Origin: Mortierella sp. BCC40632
Lineage: Eukaryota; Mortierellomycota; Mortierellomycetes; Mortierellales; Mortierellaceae
NCBI GenBank assembly: GCA_011634665.1
Contig: WAEK01000023.1
Coordinates: forward strand, 642,781 to 706,780
Length of the DNA: 64,000 nucleotides
Direction of reading: 5' to 3'
Numbering within the stretch: the stretch's first letter is position 1; every line of letters begins with the position of its first letter. The notes under the pieces are model-generated. The model was not told the DNA's origin and did not search any database. It saw only the letters and a list, made by a program, of their open reading frames with translations. The position numbers and the translations under genes were made by a program. This document shows positions 1-11,543 of this stretch, piece after piece.

Positions 1-34
1 ATTCCGTTGATTTTCTTTCCTCTATGCGACGAGT

Positions 35-1277
35 CTATGCGAGCTCCTTGTTCAACAACCAATCTGCCTTGACATTCTCCAAATGTCCATCAAAGTCTGT
101 CAGTTTGTTGTAAAGACCATCCTGGATGGCTTTGGCCACTAGTGCTGGGCTGGTGCTGTTCTCAAGAGTAAAGAGATCGCTCTTTTCCGTGAATGCAGCC
201 TTGTTGCCACGCCACTGTCCTTCCTTGTACTGATACGGCTGTGGGAAGAAGAAGAAAGAGCACAGAGAAAGAGTCAGAACATTTGATCCGACTTGAGAAA
301 TGGCTCTCTGATCTATGCAAAGAATGAAAGAAATAGAAAACAAAAAGATGCCCACAAAGAGGCTCTACTTACAATAAAGGCCACATCGCCCGAGGAAATG
401 TTCTTGTTCTTGATCTGTGTTGGTAGAAGGGATGAAATCATCGTATTTGCAGAAGGTAGTTCCGCAACTATTTAGTCAGACGCTCACTAGCTCCGTAGGG
501 GAAGACATGACAACCTTTTCGTAGGTTTATCTGTATTAAAACATACCACAATAGCAAAGGCTGATGGCTCAACATGGAGAATCTGGGTCATGATCTTTTG
601 TCCAACAAGAGACAGAGCCTCGTCATCTGCCTTCTCGTTCGCCTCGTAGTAGCCGACGATCCGGAGTCCATTTGCTTTGCAGTGGAGATCAACCTATTCC
701 GAACGTGGTATCGAATGATCAGGCGGGGAGAGGAGAGAGATAGGAGTTAATAGAGGCCATGACTATTGACAAGCAGAGAAGAGGTATCGCTGACATGGAT
801 CCGTCTTGGCTGATGAGGACAAGTATGCTCCCCTTTCCTAATCCTGTGTCTCATCTGTCTTCCTTTAAGCACTGAAAAATAAAAGATGATGCCATTTCGT
901 TCTTGCTCATCCATCCAATGCTTCCTGCGACCAAGTTTCTCCATGGCTTGTCTTTTTTTTTTTTTTTTTTTTTTCTTTTCTTTTTAGACGCGTATGAATC
1001 CAAGTAGTGAGTCTAGACATTGTTCTTTTTTTTTTTCCCTTTGAGTATTCAGGACTGGCTAGACACGGGATTCCCTTTTTTTTTTAAAAATATATACCTG
1101 AGCCATAGCAATCTCGAGCATGGGAGTCAATGTGTTCCAGAAATGAAAAAAGGGCACGGCCTCGACAACATTGCCCGAGGATGAGCCCTCTGCGAGAAAG
1201 ACACCGTTGACAGCTGTGGTCGGGTACTTGGCAGCATGCAGCAGAGGCTTCAGGTAGGCTTTGTGTGCAAACTTCAT
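35..1277 (-). CDS. ER membrane protein complex subunit 8/9-like (EMC8/9, UPF0172)
   Basis: Four exons: 1098-1277, 547-693, 373-414 and 35-238 (stop), all with GT-AG borders and phase 0, giving about 190 residues, close to the usual 200 of EMC8/EMC9. The N-terminus (MKFAHKAYLKPLLHAAKYP, then TAVNGVFLAEG) and the segment GLRIVGYYEANEKADD match the family (established knowledge): a MPN-like fold lacking the catalytic metal-binding residues, sitting on the cytosolic face of the EMC insertase for tail-anchored and multipass proteins. The C-terminal exon carries the LTDFDGHLENVKADWLLN motif expected near the end. No signal peptide or membrane segment is visible, as expected for this peripheral subunit. 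The start is the ATG at 1277, which begins the conserved block. The 404-bp first intron holds long T-runs. The two paralogues EMC8 and EMC9 cannot be told apart here. Confidence 0.88.
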
Positions 1278-1429
1278 CTTGAGAAAAAGAAAGTGTGTTC
1301 CTGATGAGATGGTCCAGTTCGTGGCGTCCGTTTAGGGTCGAAGAGAGAGAGTGTGGAATGGAACGAGGTGCTTCTTTCTTTGTCTGGCCTTGTCTTCGCG
1401 CGCCACCCCTGCTCTGTCTCGAATTTTTC

Positions 1430-1467
<38 letters not shown>

Positions 1468-2768
1468 AGTCACGTCTCTCTCTCTACAATCTAGGGTAGT
1501 GTTTGATCTAACCTGATGTGATGCTCGTGTTCAGTAGCAACCAAAGCTTGCTCCCGTCCAACCACCAACCCACTTCAACCCTACATTCCACGCGCTCTCC
1601 CCCAAACAGACTATGACCATATCACTGCTCCAAGCTCCACGCCTACCGTCTGAATGGCTCCCAGGCTCTTGAATATAAAAAAGTCAGCACCAGTCTGGCT
1701 GACAGCAGATCGGAATAATCCCCCTCCCCTCTCAGAATGCCCGACCGATTAGTCCCATATACCTATTAGACCGGTAAATACCCCTTTGAGCTTACCAAAA
1801 GAGACTGGAACTGGCACCAGCCTCATGCTGGCAAATGCTCATGCCCTTGAGTCTCCTAGCGGGGCAATCCCTTTAGTCAAGAGCTCTCGCCCTGGTAATC
1901 CAACAACGGCAAACTCCGTGTAGGGATGACCTTGTCACTGCGAGATGGCAAATAAGCAACAGTTTGCAGAGAGCTGTCCAGACCGGCATGCATGGTGAGC
2001 AGGCGGGTCAAGATCAAAAATGTAACGGGTATCTTCTCCTCTCTTGCTTTCTCTCTTTCTGTCCCCCTCTCCTTCTCTCTTTCTCTCTTTCTCTCTCGAG
2101 TCTACACCAGCAGGAGAGAGCCGTCCCCTTTCATCGAATACACATAGCCCCTCTCTCCGCTGGCTCCTCGAGCACACGACCTCAACACACGACCTCAACA
2201 CACGACCCGGACATCCTTTATCAAGTGGTGTTTCCTTTTTTTTTTTTTTTTTCTTTTTTGGAGGGATGACATATCGTTTTGACAACCAAACCGACGGTTG
2301 CCTAGCTCAGAGTTTTTAACTACTCTCTGGTCCATTGCTCTCTTGCAGGGCCAACGCTCTTTGCAAGCCGAGTCATTTTCATTGATTGCATTGCTCAGCA
2401 CTTTTTCTCCCCCTTTTTTTTTTTCCACTTGGCCACTTCCTCTTCACCATTTTTTTTTTATATATATTTTTTGCTGACCCCAATCCTACTGCTTGCTGTT
2501 TGTTCAGGTTAGCCAAGACCCGTGAATAGACAAAAGTATCATCCCAACAAACACTTTTGGGAATTTGGTAGCTCATCTCGTTCCTTCCTTTTCTTTCTTT
2601 ATTTTTCACCTTCTTTCTCTCTTTCTCTTTCTTTCTCTCTCTCTTTTTTTTTTCTTTTTCTTTCTTTCTCTCTCCAACTCTCTCCTTTATTAGTTCACCA
2701 TCCTACCCTTTTCAGACCAGCGACACACTCTTTTTTTTTTCCTCCTTCTTCGTCTACTCTTTGTCAGG
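1278..2768. other. Intergenic, divergent promoter region of EMC8/9-like and CotH-like genes
   Basis: No supported gene. It contains a CT microsatellite at about 1434-1465, further CT/TTC-rich tracts (2040-2100, 2595-2680) and T-runs. Open frames across it are translations of these simple repeats. It must carry the promoters of the two divergent genes, but no clear TATA box or other element could be assigned. Confidence 0.6.
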
Positions 2769-4728
2769 ATGAGAGTTGCGTTAGCTCCTGGTCTACTGGC
2801 ACTAGCTAGCGCTGCTTTTGCAGAAGGTGAGTCTTTTATTTTGATACTCATCACCACCTCCACTATCTCCACCACTGCCTCCACCGCCACCTCCACCTCC
2901 ACCTCCTCTGTCTCCAAAAACACACACACACTCGGTCAAGGCAGCACTCTGAACAAGGATACATTCCTCTCTGCTGTTTTTATTATTTTCAATAGTGACC
3001 TACAATGTGGTCGGATACCCGAAAGCTTCGTCTGGCGCCATGGGCGTACTCATCAATGGACATGTCACCAAGCTAAAGACGTCCGATGCTACCTTCCCAC
3101 TCTGGACAGGCAGTGTTTCAGACGCCTCGGACTCGACCCCTTACAAGTATGTCGACCTCAACAGTGATGGTTCCATCCAACAACAAGAACCCTTTGAACG
3201 TACCTTCCATGCGGGCAACGGAGGTTCGACATCGACCCTGAACGAATATTTTTTACGAGAAGTGACCAAGACCAATCTACCTCGAGTCCCACAGGTGTAT
3301 CAATCGGTTCTTCCAGCGAAATCAAAAGCGTTTGATGAATCCCAGATAGCGACCATCCATGTGAACGTGGATGCAGTCAAGTTCAACAAGATGCTCAAGA
3401 ATCCCGAAGAAGCCGAATCGATTCTGGTGAAATTTCGATTTATCAACTCGGATTTGATTCATAGTGTGGATCAAATCGAAATGAAATTCTCGGGAAAATC
3501 CTCCAAGGATTACAAGAAACAATCCTTCAAGTTCAAGTTTGAGGAAAAGAAGGGTCAGACGTTTTTCGATCGACCTTCTATCAAGTTGAGATCCGAGGCG
3601 GGTGACCCGACCTTGATGCGTGAAAAGATTTATATCGATATCCTCAACTCGATCGGAATCCCTACTCAACAAGGTGCTTGGGTGACTCTTTATATCAACA
3701 ATCAACTTTGGGGGATCTATTTGATGGTGGATGATCTCGGCAAGTCCTTTCTCAAGACAACGATTCATCAGTCCAAGAATGTAGCCCTGGGTTCATTCTA
3801 TCAGATGAATGCACCAGAAGAGAATCATCAGGCAGATCTCCGATACATGGGAGCCACCGCCAAGGATTATCCGGATGAGGTCTATACGAACAAGAACCTG
3901 GGCAACAATCCGGCGAATGCACCCATGACCCAATTGATTGCCTTTATGAAAGACCTTCAATCGTTTGATCCAAATTCCAAGGATGGTATTGCGTATTGGG
4001 AAAAGAGATTGGATCTGAATGGGTTCCTGATAACGATGGCACTCGAGTTTCTTGGAGGAGCTTGGGATTCGTATTGGTATTCTGGGTCCAACTATTTCCT
4101 TTATTTTAACCCGACCCTGAACGTGTGGCAATGGGTTCCGACGGATTTCGATGATACTTTGGGTAAGGGAGTGTTGGAGAAACAGACAAACTACAAGGAT
4201 TATGCACCTCATATGAAAAAACAGGATCATCCCCTGGTTTCCAAACTCATCCTCCGCAACGCGGCCATCAACCAACGATTCGAGAAATTCTTGATCGAGA
4301 TTCAAAAGGGAGTTTTTAACGGACCGGCTCTTTTTGCAAGGATTGATGCTTATGAAAAGATGATTGCTGGGGATGTGGAACGGGATTTCAAGCTTGTTCG
4401 AACCAACAAGGGCAAGGTGACCGGTTATACGATCAAGCATTTTCATCAAGGCATTGTTCGTGGGGATAACAATATGTGTCCCTTTGGTATCAAGCCTTGG
4501 ATTGAAGGACGCGCCAAGGGTCTTGTGAAACGAGCTGTGATTCAAGGACCAAGTTCTGCTGCCTCGACTCATCCAGAGGCGTCCTCTACTTCAACGACCA
4601 CCACAGGAGGAGGTGGTGGAGGAGGTGGTGGTAGTGGATCTGGTGCTGTTTCTTTCAAGAGTTTGGATTTGTGGGGTCATTGGTTGGTTGGTTCTATTGC
4701 TGTGGGTCTGGCTGTCATTTTTGTGTAG
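2769..4728 (+). CDS. CotH kinase-family surface protein, GPI-anchored
   Basis: Two exons, 2769-2826 and 2996-4728, joined in phase 1 (GTGAGT donor, ATAG acceptor), giving 596 residues. Residues 1-19 form a signal peptide (MRVALAPGLLALASAAFAE). The body shows the CotH pattern: KLRSEAGDPTLMREK, then LYINNQLWGIYLMVDDLG, and the late motif WVPTDFDDTLG, whose DFD is the expected metal-binding element. A Ser/Thr/Gly linker with a nine-glycine run (about 4609-4635) precedes a hydrophobic tail (LVGSIAVGLAVIFV) with no charged end, a GPI-attachment signal. CotH proteins are atypical protein kinases of spore coats; fungal copies are cell-surface proteins, and those of Mucorales act as invasins. I do not see the short invasin peptide motif of those copies, so an invasin role is not supported. 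The 169-bp intron carries a CCACCT repeat. Confidence 0.88.
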
Positions 4729-5036
4729 AGGAAAGATATACAAACGATCATTACAATACAAACGAATAAACATTAAAGTAAGAAAGAACGAACGAATGAA
4801 CGAAAGAAAGAAAGAAGAAGAAGAAGAAAAAAAAATGGAATTCTTTTATACAAGGATTGCTTGAAAGAAGTACTCAACAACAAGAACAAGAACAAGAACA
4901 AGATAAAAAAAAAAACACGGAGTCTCTAATGTTACAAAAAAAGAAAAGAATAGAAAGATAATACCAACAAATAATAAATGAACACCTTTCTTTTTTTTTT
5001 TCCCCCCTCTCCCCTTCTGCTTTGCCTTGCTTCACT
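4729..5036. other. Short convergent 3' spacer
   Basis: Space between the stops of two convergent genes. Purine-rich (AAGAA and ACAAGA repeats) with A-runs at about 4829-4835 and 4902-4913 and a T-run near 4991. No gene is seen; the 3' untranslated ends of both neighbours probably fill or overlap it. Confidence 0.6.
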
Positions 5037-7785
5037 TCAAGCAACATCTGCCGTGGCAACAAAGGTACTCATCCGAAGTCCAACTCCTTCCAAGTCCGCT
5101 GCTTGGATCGGTGAGAGGGCCACCAACGTTCGTTGGGAAGAAGGAGGCGGAGGAGAAGACGTGGTCATGGTAGGAGAGGTCGGAGAAGAAGAAGAATCTT
5201 GTCTCTTTGAAACTTCTTTCGAACCAATCAATCCCACATCCTCAAAACAAAGATCCTTCAGTCCCGTGGTGATGGGTAAAAGTTGGGAGGAAGGTCGAGT
5301 CTTTTGTCGAGGAGATAATCCTCCTCCTCCTCCTCCGCCACCACCTCCGCCAGGTGATCCAGTCGTACCATTACTATACCCACTTCCAAGATCTACAATG
5401 TCCAGATCATTCAGATCTTGTGCACTCAAAAAACCTTGTTGCTGTGGTTGAGGAAGCCTTGGTTGTAGTGGTGGCTGAGCATGCGATGGCCTTGGTGCAA
5501 GTGGGGGTGAATGCAAAGAGGTCATGGTCGAATGCCGTACCAATGACGATGGAGGAGGTGGTGTAAGTGCTGTTGGAGGTGCACAGGGCGTACTCAATTG
5601 ATAATGCAATTCTTCAAACTCCATCATATCATAACTGTCCCCTGTCTCGGGTCGAAGAACACGAGAAGAAGAGTCCCGACGGGGATACACAAGTGGTAAA
5701 AGTGTCAAAGAGGGTTGTGGGACAGGTGGGATAGGGGAAGGCGGACTCTTGACTAGGATCTGTTCTTGTAGTGGATCGATCGCACTCTCACGAGCTCCGA
5801 ATGAAAGGGAAGATCCCGTGGGACCCGATAAAGGTGAAGTAGGCGAATGATTTTGTAGTTGTTGCTGTTGCTTTTGTTGCTGTTGTTGCTGTTGTTGTTG
5901 CTGTTGTCTGACTTCTTTGATGTTTTTGCTAATCGAAAGCTCAAAGGGTCGACCAACGGCCCCTGCTGAAGGACTCCGGTGATCAAGTCCACCAAGGGTC
6001 TCTCCAGCATCAAGTCGAGGTGACCTTGACCGCTGAAAGGCACTCGCACTATTGTTCAATCCAACGGGTGACGCCGAAGGAGACAGGGTCACCGTTGAAG
6101 GCGCAGTAATTGGTCCAATGTTGGATCCTTGTTTAGATTTGGATCCAAAAAGGCCATGAAGTATCTGATGAAATCTTCCTTTAGGACCCTGTCGTCTTTC
6201 ACGTTGTTCTACCCCTGGTTGGGGTGAAGTCGCTTCGATCGACTGTACAATGGCTGGAGGTACGGGGGAAGCAGTAAGGGTGGGTGACACTGCACGAACA
6301 GGAGAAGTTGATCTGGCATCTCCACCACCACCACCATCACCACCACCACCATCACCACCACCACCACCACCACCACCACCACCAGCACGATCCATTAAAA
6401 CTACACGAGAAGGTTGTCTATGGAGAACGTTGGCGTTGAGACTTTGAAGCGATTCCAAGCCGGCTCCATGGCCGTGAATGGCCAAGCCTGGCATAGCAGG
6501 TCGAATACTCACTGTACTCGGTTCACCAATCACCAACGGTTTCATCGTCGCTGCTGCTGAAATGACCACACTATCCCGACGCGTACTCCGGTGTCTGGTC
6601 AAGAAAGAAAACCGTGAGAAGCGGCCTGGTTTCTTTTTCTCTAGAGGTGATTCACCTCTTGAAGAAGGTAATTGGAGTTGCTTTTGAAAAGTCACCATTG
6701 GTTCGCCGTGGTGACGATCCCGTTCCCGCAAAGGGGTAGCACGCCCTGTCATGGTTGGGCTGGTGGGCTGGAAGGGCCATTGACGTTTCTCGTCACTCCA
6801 GTCCATTGTATCCTGCTCCTGACGTCGTTGTGTGTTGCCAAGATTGTTATTGTTGATGTTGCTATTGTTGAGGTTGTTGTTATTGGCGGTGGTGGTATTA
6901 TTAGTTGGATGATTATTATTAGTCAAAGGAGATGGTGCAGTACGGTGCTGGTCAGTGTCTCCAAGGATACCAAATCGGCATGGGATGGTGGGACTATCTG
7001 GCATTTGATCTTCCATGGGGGGACTTGTCTGTTGGTCCTTGTCATTCCTCTCGAGACTATAGCCCGAACAAAAAGAGTCGCGACGACGGGTTTGCTCTGG
7101 ACTTGGGAGACGCGATATCATTGGAGTAGGCCGAGGGAGTGCCCGAGGCAGAGCCACACGCGGATCGAGCGCGTCAGGGGTGTCGAATCCTCGAACAAGG
7201 GTGTGACAATGGTGCGGGTGCCAAGAACTGTCCTGTTGTTGTTGTTGCTGCTGCCGTTGCTGTTGCTGCTGTTGCTGCTGCTGTTGTTGTTGGAAAGGCG
7301 GTGGTTGGTAAAGTGGATGGTTTCGAGGATAATGAAGAGGATGGCGTTGCTGCCGTGATGGTTGTGATAATGGCTGTTGAAAAGGCGGTGTGTTCGAGAG
7401 AGAGGTTCCTGGGCGTAGGTCGGCGGCGCCCGCACCGTGGTGCGCCACAAGGCCCCTGAAACCTGCGGCCCTCGCTGGGAATGTCTGGTCGGGAAGCGGT
7501 AAGGGCGACGGTGAAGAGAAGGAGGGCGCATTGTGCAGGAGGATACTGAGGTCGGATTGGGTTCGACGGTGATGGTGGTGTGGGGAGGAGCGGTTTAGGT
7601 GGTCGGTATTGCCAATAGGGTCACAGGATGGCCAGAGACTGGCACCGGCGACATCGTCGTCGAGTGGGCCACGACGGAGGTCAGCGACGGAACGACAACA
7701 GGGCCGGTCTAAGGCAATGAGCTGGCGCTGCAGGTCGACGTAGACAAGGATGTGCCTCAGCTTTTCCTCACGCGACGGTGGGCTC

Positions 7786-7868
<83 letters not shown>

Positions 7869-8274
7869 TTAGTAAAAAAAAGAGAGAGAAAGAGAAAGAG
7901 AGCGGAGCCGGACAGGGATATATGCAGATAGGATGCAGGGGCGGATAGACACCAATTTGCGCAAGGATTATTAGAGTTCAATGGCATGGAACAATGGGGA
8001 TACACACGGGAATGGGTTTGGGGCACTCACGGTAATAGCCGGTTGTTGCGCAGGAGAGAGCAAGAAAGAGAGAGAGAGAGAAAGAGAAAAGAGAAAAGAG
8101 AAAAGAGAAAAGAGAGAGAAAGACAATGAGAGAAAAGAATGATAGGAAAAGAAAAAAAGAAGAAAAAAAAAAAAAACTCACCTGGAGTGTGTGTCTGCTC
8201 AGGTTTGCCTCGGACAATGGCAGCACCGTATTGGGCTGAAAGTGCCTCGACATCCTGGCAGTGAGATCTGGCAT
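5037..8274 (-). CDS. Ser/Pro/Gln-rich low-complexity protein, unknown function
   Basis: I do not recognise a known family. Two exons, 8182-8274 and 5037-7784, join in phase 0 to give 946 residues. The start is the first ATG of the small exon (MPDLTARMSRHF); the second exon continues without a stop through a short helical segment (SREEKLRHILVYVDLQRQL, about residues 35-53). The rest is disordered: polyglutamine tracts near the start and middle, a polyglycine stretch (about 6320-6384), His-rich patches and many SP/TP sites. Two basic, aromatic patches stand out, KKKPGRFSRFSFLTRHRS and KGRFHQILHGLFGSK, both possible membrane- or protein-binding helices. The 397-bp intron contains a 73-bp GA repeat. 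The second exon reads open across 2.7 kb, which argues strongly that it is real. A regulatory or scaffold role is only a guess. Confidence 0.75.
7791..7863. repeat. (GA)n microsatellite in intron
   Basis: About 73 bases of almost pure GA, directly 5' (on the minus strand, a CT polypyrimidine tract) of the intron acceptor of the Ser/Pro/Gln-rich gene. Its length may serve as the polypyrimidine tract. Confidence 0.95.
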
Positions 8275-8536
8275 AGCTCTGTGCCGGAGTGACCCGGTCG
8301 CTGGTCCTGCTTCGCGACACACGGTGCAGCCACACGCGCGCGCAAGCTCTAGTTCCCTAGGTGCCCAGGTGCCCAGGGTACTTGCCTCGCTAAGGCGCTC
8401 AGTGGTGTAGGTATCCTCGGAAGGGGGGAGCGAACGCCGGAAGGGGGGGAGGAAGAGTTTTAGGCTGATCAGCAGAAAGGAGAGAGAGAGAGAAAGAGAG
8501 TGAGAGAGAGAAAGAGAGAGAAAGAAAAAAAAGGTG

Positions 8537-8570
<34 letters not shown>

Positions 8571-8596
8571 GTGTGAGAGAGAAAAAGAGAGTATGA

Positions 8597-8634
<38 letters not shown>

Positions 8635-9230
8635 AAGGCGAGAGCGAGAGTGAAGGCTGAAAAACAGACGAGAATCGAGGCCGTGAGACCGACGCGCAGC
8701 GAATGATGGGCGGGCAAAGAAAAAGAAGAGGAGGAGGATGAGGAGGATGACTTGGGGAAGAAAAGAGACGCGCGGTGAGGACAACAGCAGTGCAGAAGAT
8801 CATATGCAAGGAGCGCAGAGGAATTGGGGCGCCGCCTGCTGGAATTAGGGGCGAGAATGATCCGCAGCGGATTTGGAAAAGACGATCAGCACGGAGATAA
8901 AGATGCATATGGCGCGGCGCAGGTGATGACAAGAACGGGGAGAAGGGATGATGATGATGAGGATGGGGAGTGGGAAAGAGATAGATATAGATATATATAT
9001 ATTATATATATATAAAGAGAAAGAGAATTGATCGGAAGGCACGAAGGCCGATATTAAAGAGATAGAGCCATATCAACGGCAGAAGACCCACCCATCACGA
9101 TGATCACGGTCAAAAACGCAGGGGGGCAAACACGGTCCAAAGGGAAAAATAGGGAAGAGGTTTGGCAACCTGGTCAAAGCAGGACCAGTAGTCTTTTGCG
9201 GCTATAAAATGCGTGTGAGTGAATGTGTGT

Positions 9231-9280
9231 GCAAAGGTGTACAGAGGTGTGCAAAGGTGTGCAAGGGTGTGCAAGGGTGC
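9231..9280. repeat. Ten-bp tandem minisatellite, five units
   Basis: Five consecutive decamers of the type GCAAAGGTGT (units vary at one to three positions) run without gaps before decaying into TG dinucleotides. Confidence 0.85.
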
Positions 9281-9570
9281 GTGTGTGTGAATGTATGCGT
9301 GAAAGTGTATGGATGTGTGTGTGTATGTGTGTGTGATGATTGAGCGGTGTGTGCTTGCTGCAACCATGGGTGGGCCGTTGCAACCCCAAGGTCCTTTCTT
9401 TTGGGCACAACTACACAAGAAAGGAGCTTGTGTAGGGAGTGAATAATAATAAAAAAAGGTCCATCTCCTCCTCTTCTTCCTCGTACAATTACACACACAC
9501 ACACACACACACACCGAGGACACAGGGCACCGCCGCCGTCTGCCTTTCTCTCTCTCTCAGTCCGCGGGCA

Positions 9571-9595
9571 GGACAGGACAGGACAGGACAGGACA
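9571..9595. repeat. (GGACA)5 pentanucleotide repeat
   Basis: Five perfect GGACA units in tandem, flanked by GGGCA on the left and GACAG on the right. Confidence 0.95.
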
Positions 9596-10646
9596 GACAG
9601 AGAAAGTAAAATAAAATAAAAAGAGGAGCCGACGGGAAGCGGACTGGGCAATGCAACAGATCGATGCTGCATGTGTATCGTCGCCCAAACCTGTCCAGCC
9701 CACCAGAGAGCCATTTCCATGCATGCATCCTCTCTTCCTCTCTTTCTCTCTCTCTCTCTCTTTCTCTTTCTCTTTCCTCTTTCACTTACGGGACGCATTG
9801 ATCCGGATTCGCGCCGCTACCTGTGATCATTGGAGCATGGCCATGTCTCCTCTCCCCACGAGGATCCGATATGGCTCTCTCTCTCTCTCTCTTTATCTCA
9901 CTAATAATCTCTCTCGTCTTCTCCTGTCTCAGCCACTGATTCATTTCCCCCCCGTCTCGCCTAGCCAGGCACCCGCTCTGTTCTCTCTTCGGTTGGCCTC
10001 ATCTCCAGGGCCTTTGCTCTTGTTGTTGCCATGACCTCTTTCTTCTCATCCTCTCAATCTTTAGCTCTAAACTTGGTCTGATAAAAAAAAAAAAAAGCGC
10101 AGAGGGCCGCTCACTTGGACCTCCCTTTCCTTCTCTCCACTTGCCCTTGTGTGTCTTGTGCAAGGTCGCACACTCAATCCTGGAGCTTTGGTACACTTTG
10201 TGTGGTTATCGCACCGACCGACTCGACATTTCATGCGACTTCCAGAAATAAAACCCCCAGCCTCACTTTGTACTTTGGACCACTGCATCCCACCGATTGC
10301 TTCCCACACTCTTCTATCGTTCTCTTTTTTTTTTTTTATTATTATTATTATTATTGTTTGTTTGTTTGGTCTCCATGGCTCCGCTCCCTTTCTCCCTTCC
10401 TCTCACCTCTCCTCCCAATGGAGACCTTATTGAATTCCGATCCGGTATTAGACTATGGGAATAAGGTCGGTGCGACAAGATATTACAGGCTTGAGAGAGA
10501 GAGAAGAAAAAAAAAAATAAAAAGAATTGGTTTGGACGTTTGGACGGCGTTGAGAAAAAGAGAGAGAGAAAATAAAGGAGAAAAAAAGGGGGAGGGGGAG
10601 GGCGAGAGTGGAGGAAAGGTGGAGAGTGAGAGAGAGGGGGTGACCT

Positions 10647-11487
10647 TCATTTCCATGGTCCTGTTCGCAAGTACTCGCGCCCATATATTACGATCCGCTG
10701 CAATCGTCTCAGGGGCCGTAGTTGCACCACGGCTCTTGGAACGTCCATTGGAAGGTTGTCATATCCCGACGACATGATGCACCCCTGTTGCCTGACAATC
10801 ACGAGTGTCCGAAGTGAAGGCAATTCTAACCGTATCCTAGCCATGGTCGCGTCCTGCAGCATTAACAGTTGTTTGGGCGTAGGACCATTGTGCAAAGATG
10901 TCGAACCGAGCGTCGTAGTGAGCGCCAACTCGAGCGAGACGAGGCGCGTGCTGAGCCGTCGTGGCGTGTGTCCTAGAGACTGCTCCAGGAACGCATGCAC
11001 ATCCATGGGGACATGGGACTTGAAAGAAATCAGGTTTGGGCAAAGATGAAGGATCTGCAGGACTAGGTTCTGACTTTGTGTACATGCTGTAGCACTCTCC
11101 AAGCCCCTTCCCACAGAATAGATCCGGATAGACTCAAGAGTCGCCGTGTGGTATGCAAGTACGGTACGGAGTCCAGCAACAGCATGCGATGATGGGATCG
11201 AGATGTGGGTCAATTTTCCAACGGAAGCGATAAGCGCTTCGAGATTGCTAGACTGCTCAAAGGAACTCTCATCCAAATCAAGGCCCTAGTGAGGCAAAAG
11301 TTCAGCCAAGAGGACAAGGAGGAGGAGGACAAGGAGAAGGAAAAGGAGGAGGAGGACAAAAGAAAAGAGAAAGCAAAAAGTTAATGAAAGCTATTCGCCT
11401 TTGGGGCATGTGAACCCACAAACACAAATTATCGGCACAGCAGCAACGCGCACTTGTCTTTCTTTCCTCCGCCCCCTGCCTTCTCTG

Positions 11488-11543
<56 letters not shown>

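Larger units (their letters stand above)
8275..10646. other. Gene-poor region rich in simple repeats
   Basis: No supported gene in about 2.4 kb. It holds GA tracts (8465-8640), an AT palindrome-like stretch (about 8983-9013), a decamer minisatellite (9231-9280), CA repeat (9491-9514), five copies of GGACA (9571-9595) and CT tracts (9738-9778, 9876-9890). Open frames here are simple-repeat translations. It lies between the 5' end of one minus gene and the 3' end of the next, so it should include a promoter for the Ser/Pro/Gln-rich gene. Confidence 0.6.

Noticed and set aside
3322..4572. Long antisense open frames (148 and 259 codons) inside the CotH-like gene
   Set aside because: They are shadows of the conserved CotH frame and have no family features.
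8399..8932. Long hydrophobic or Ser/Leu frames in the 8-9 kb region
   Set aside because: They are translations of CT/GA microsatellites (SLSLS, RERERE) without gene structure.
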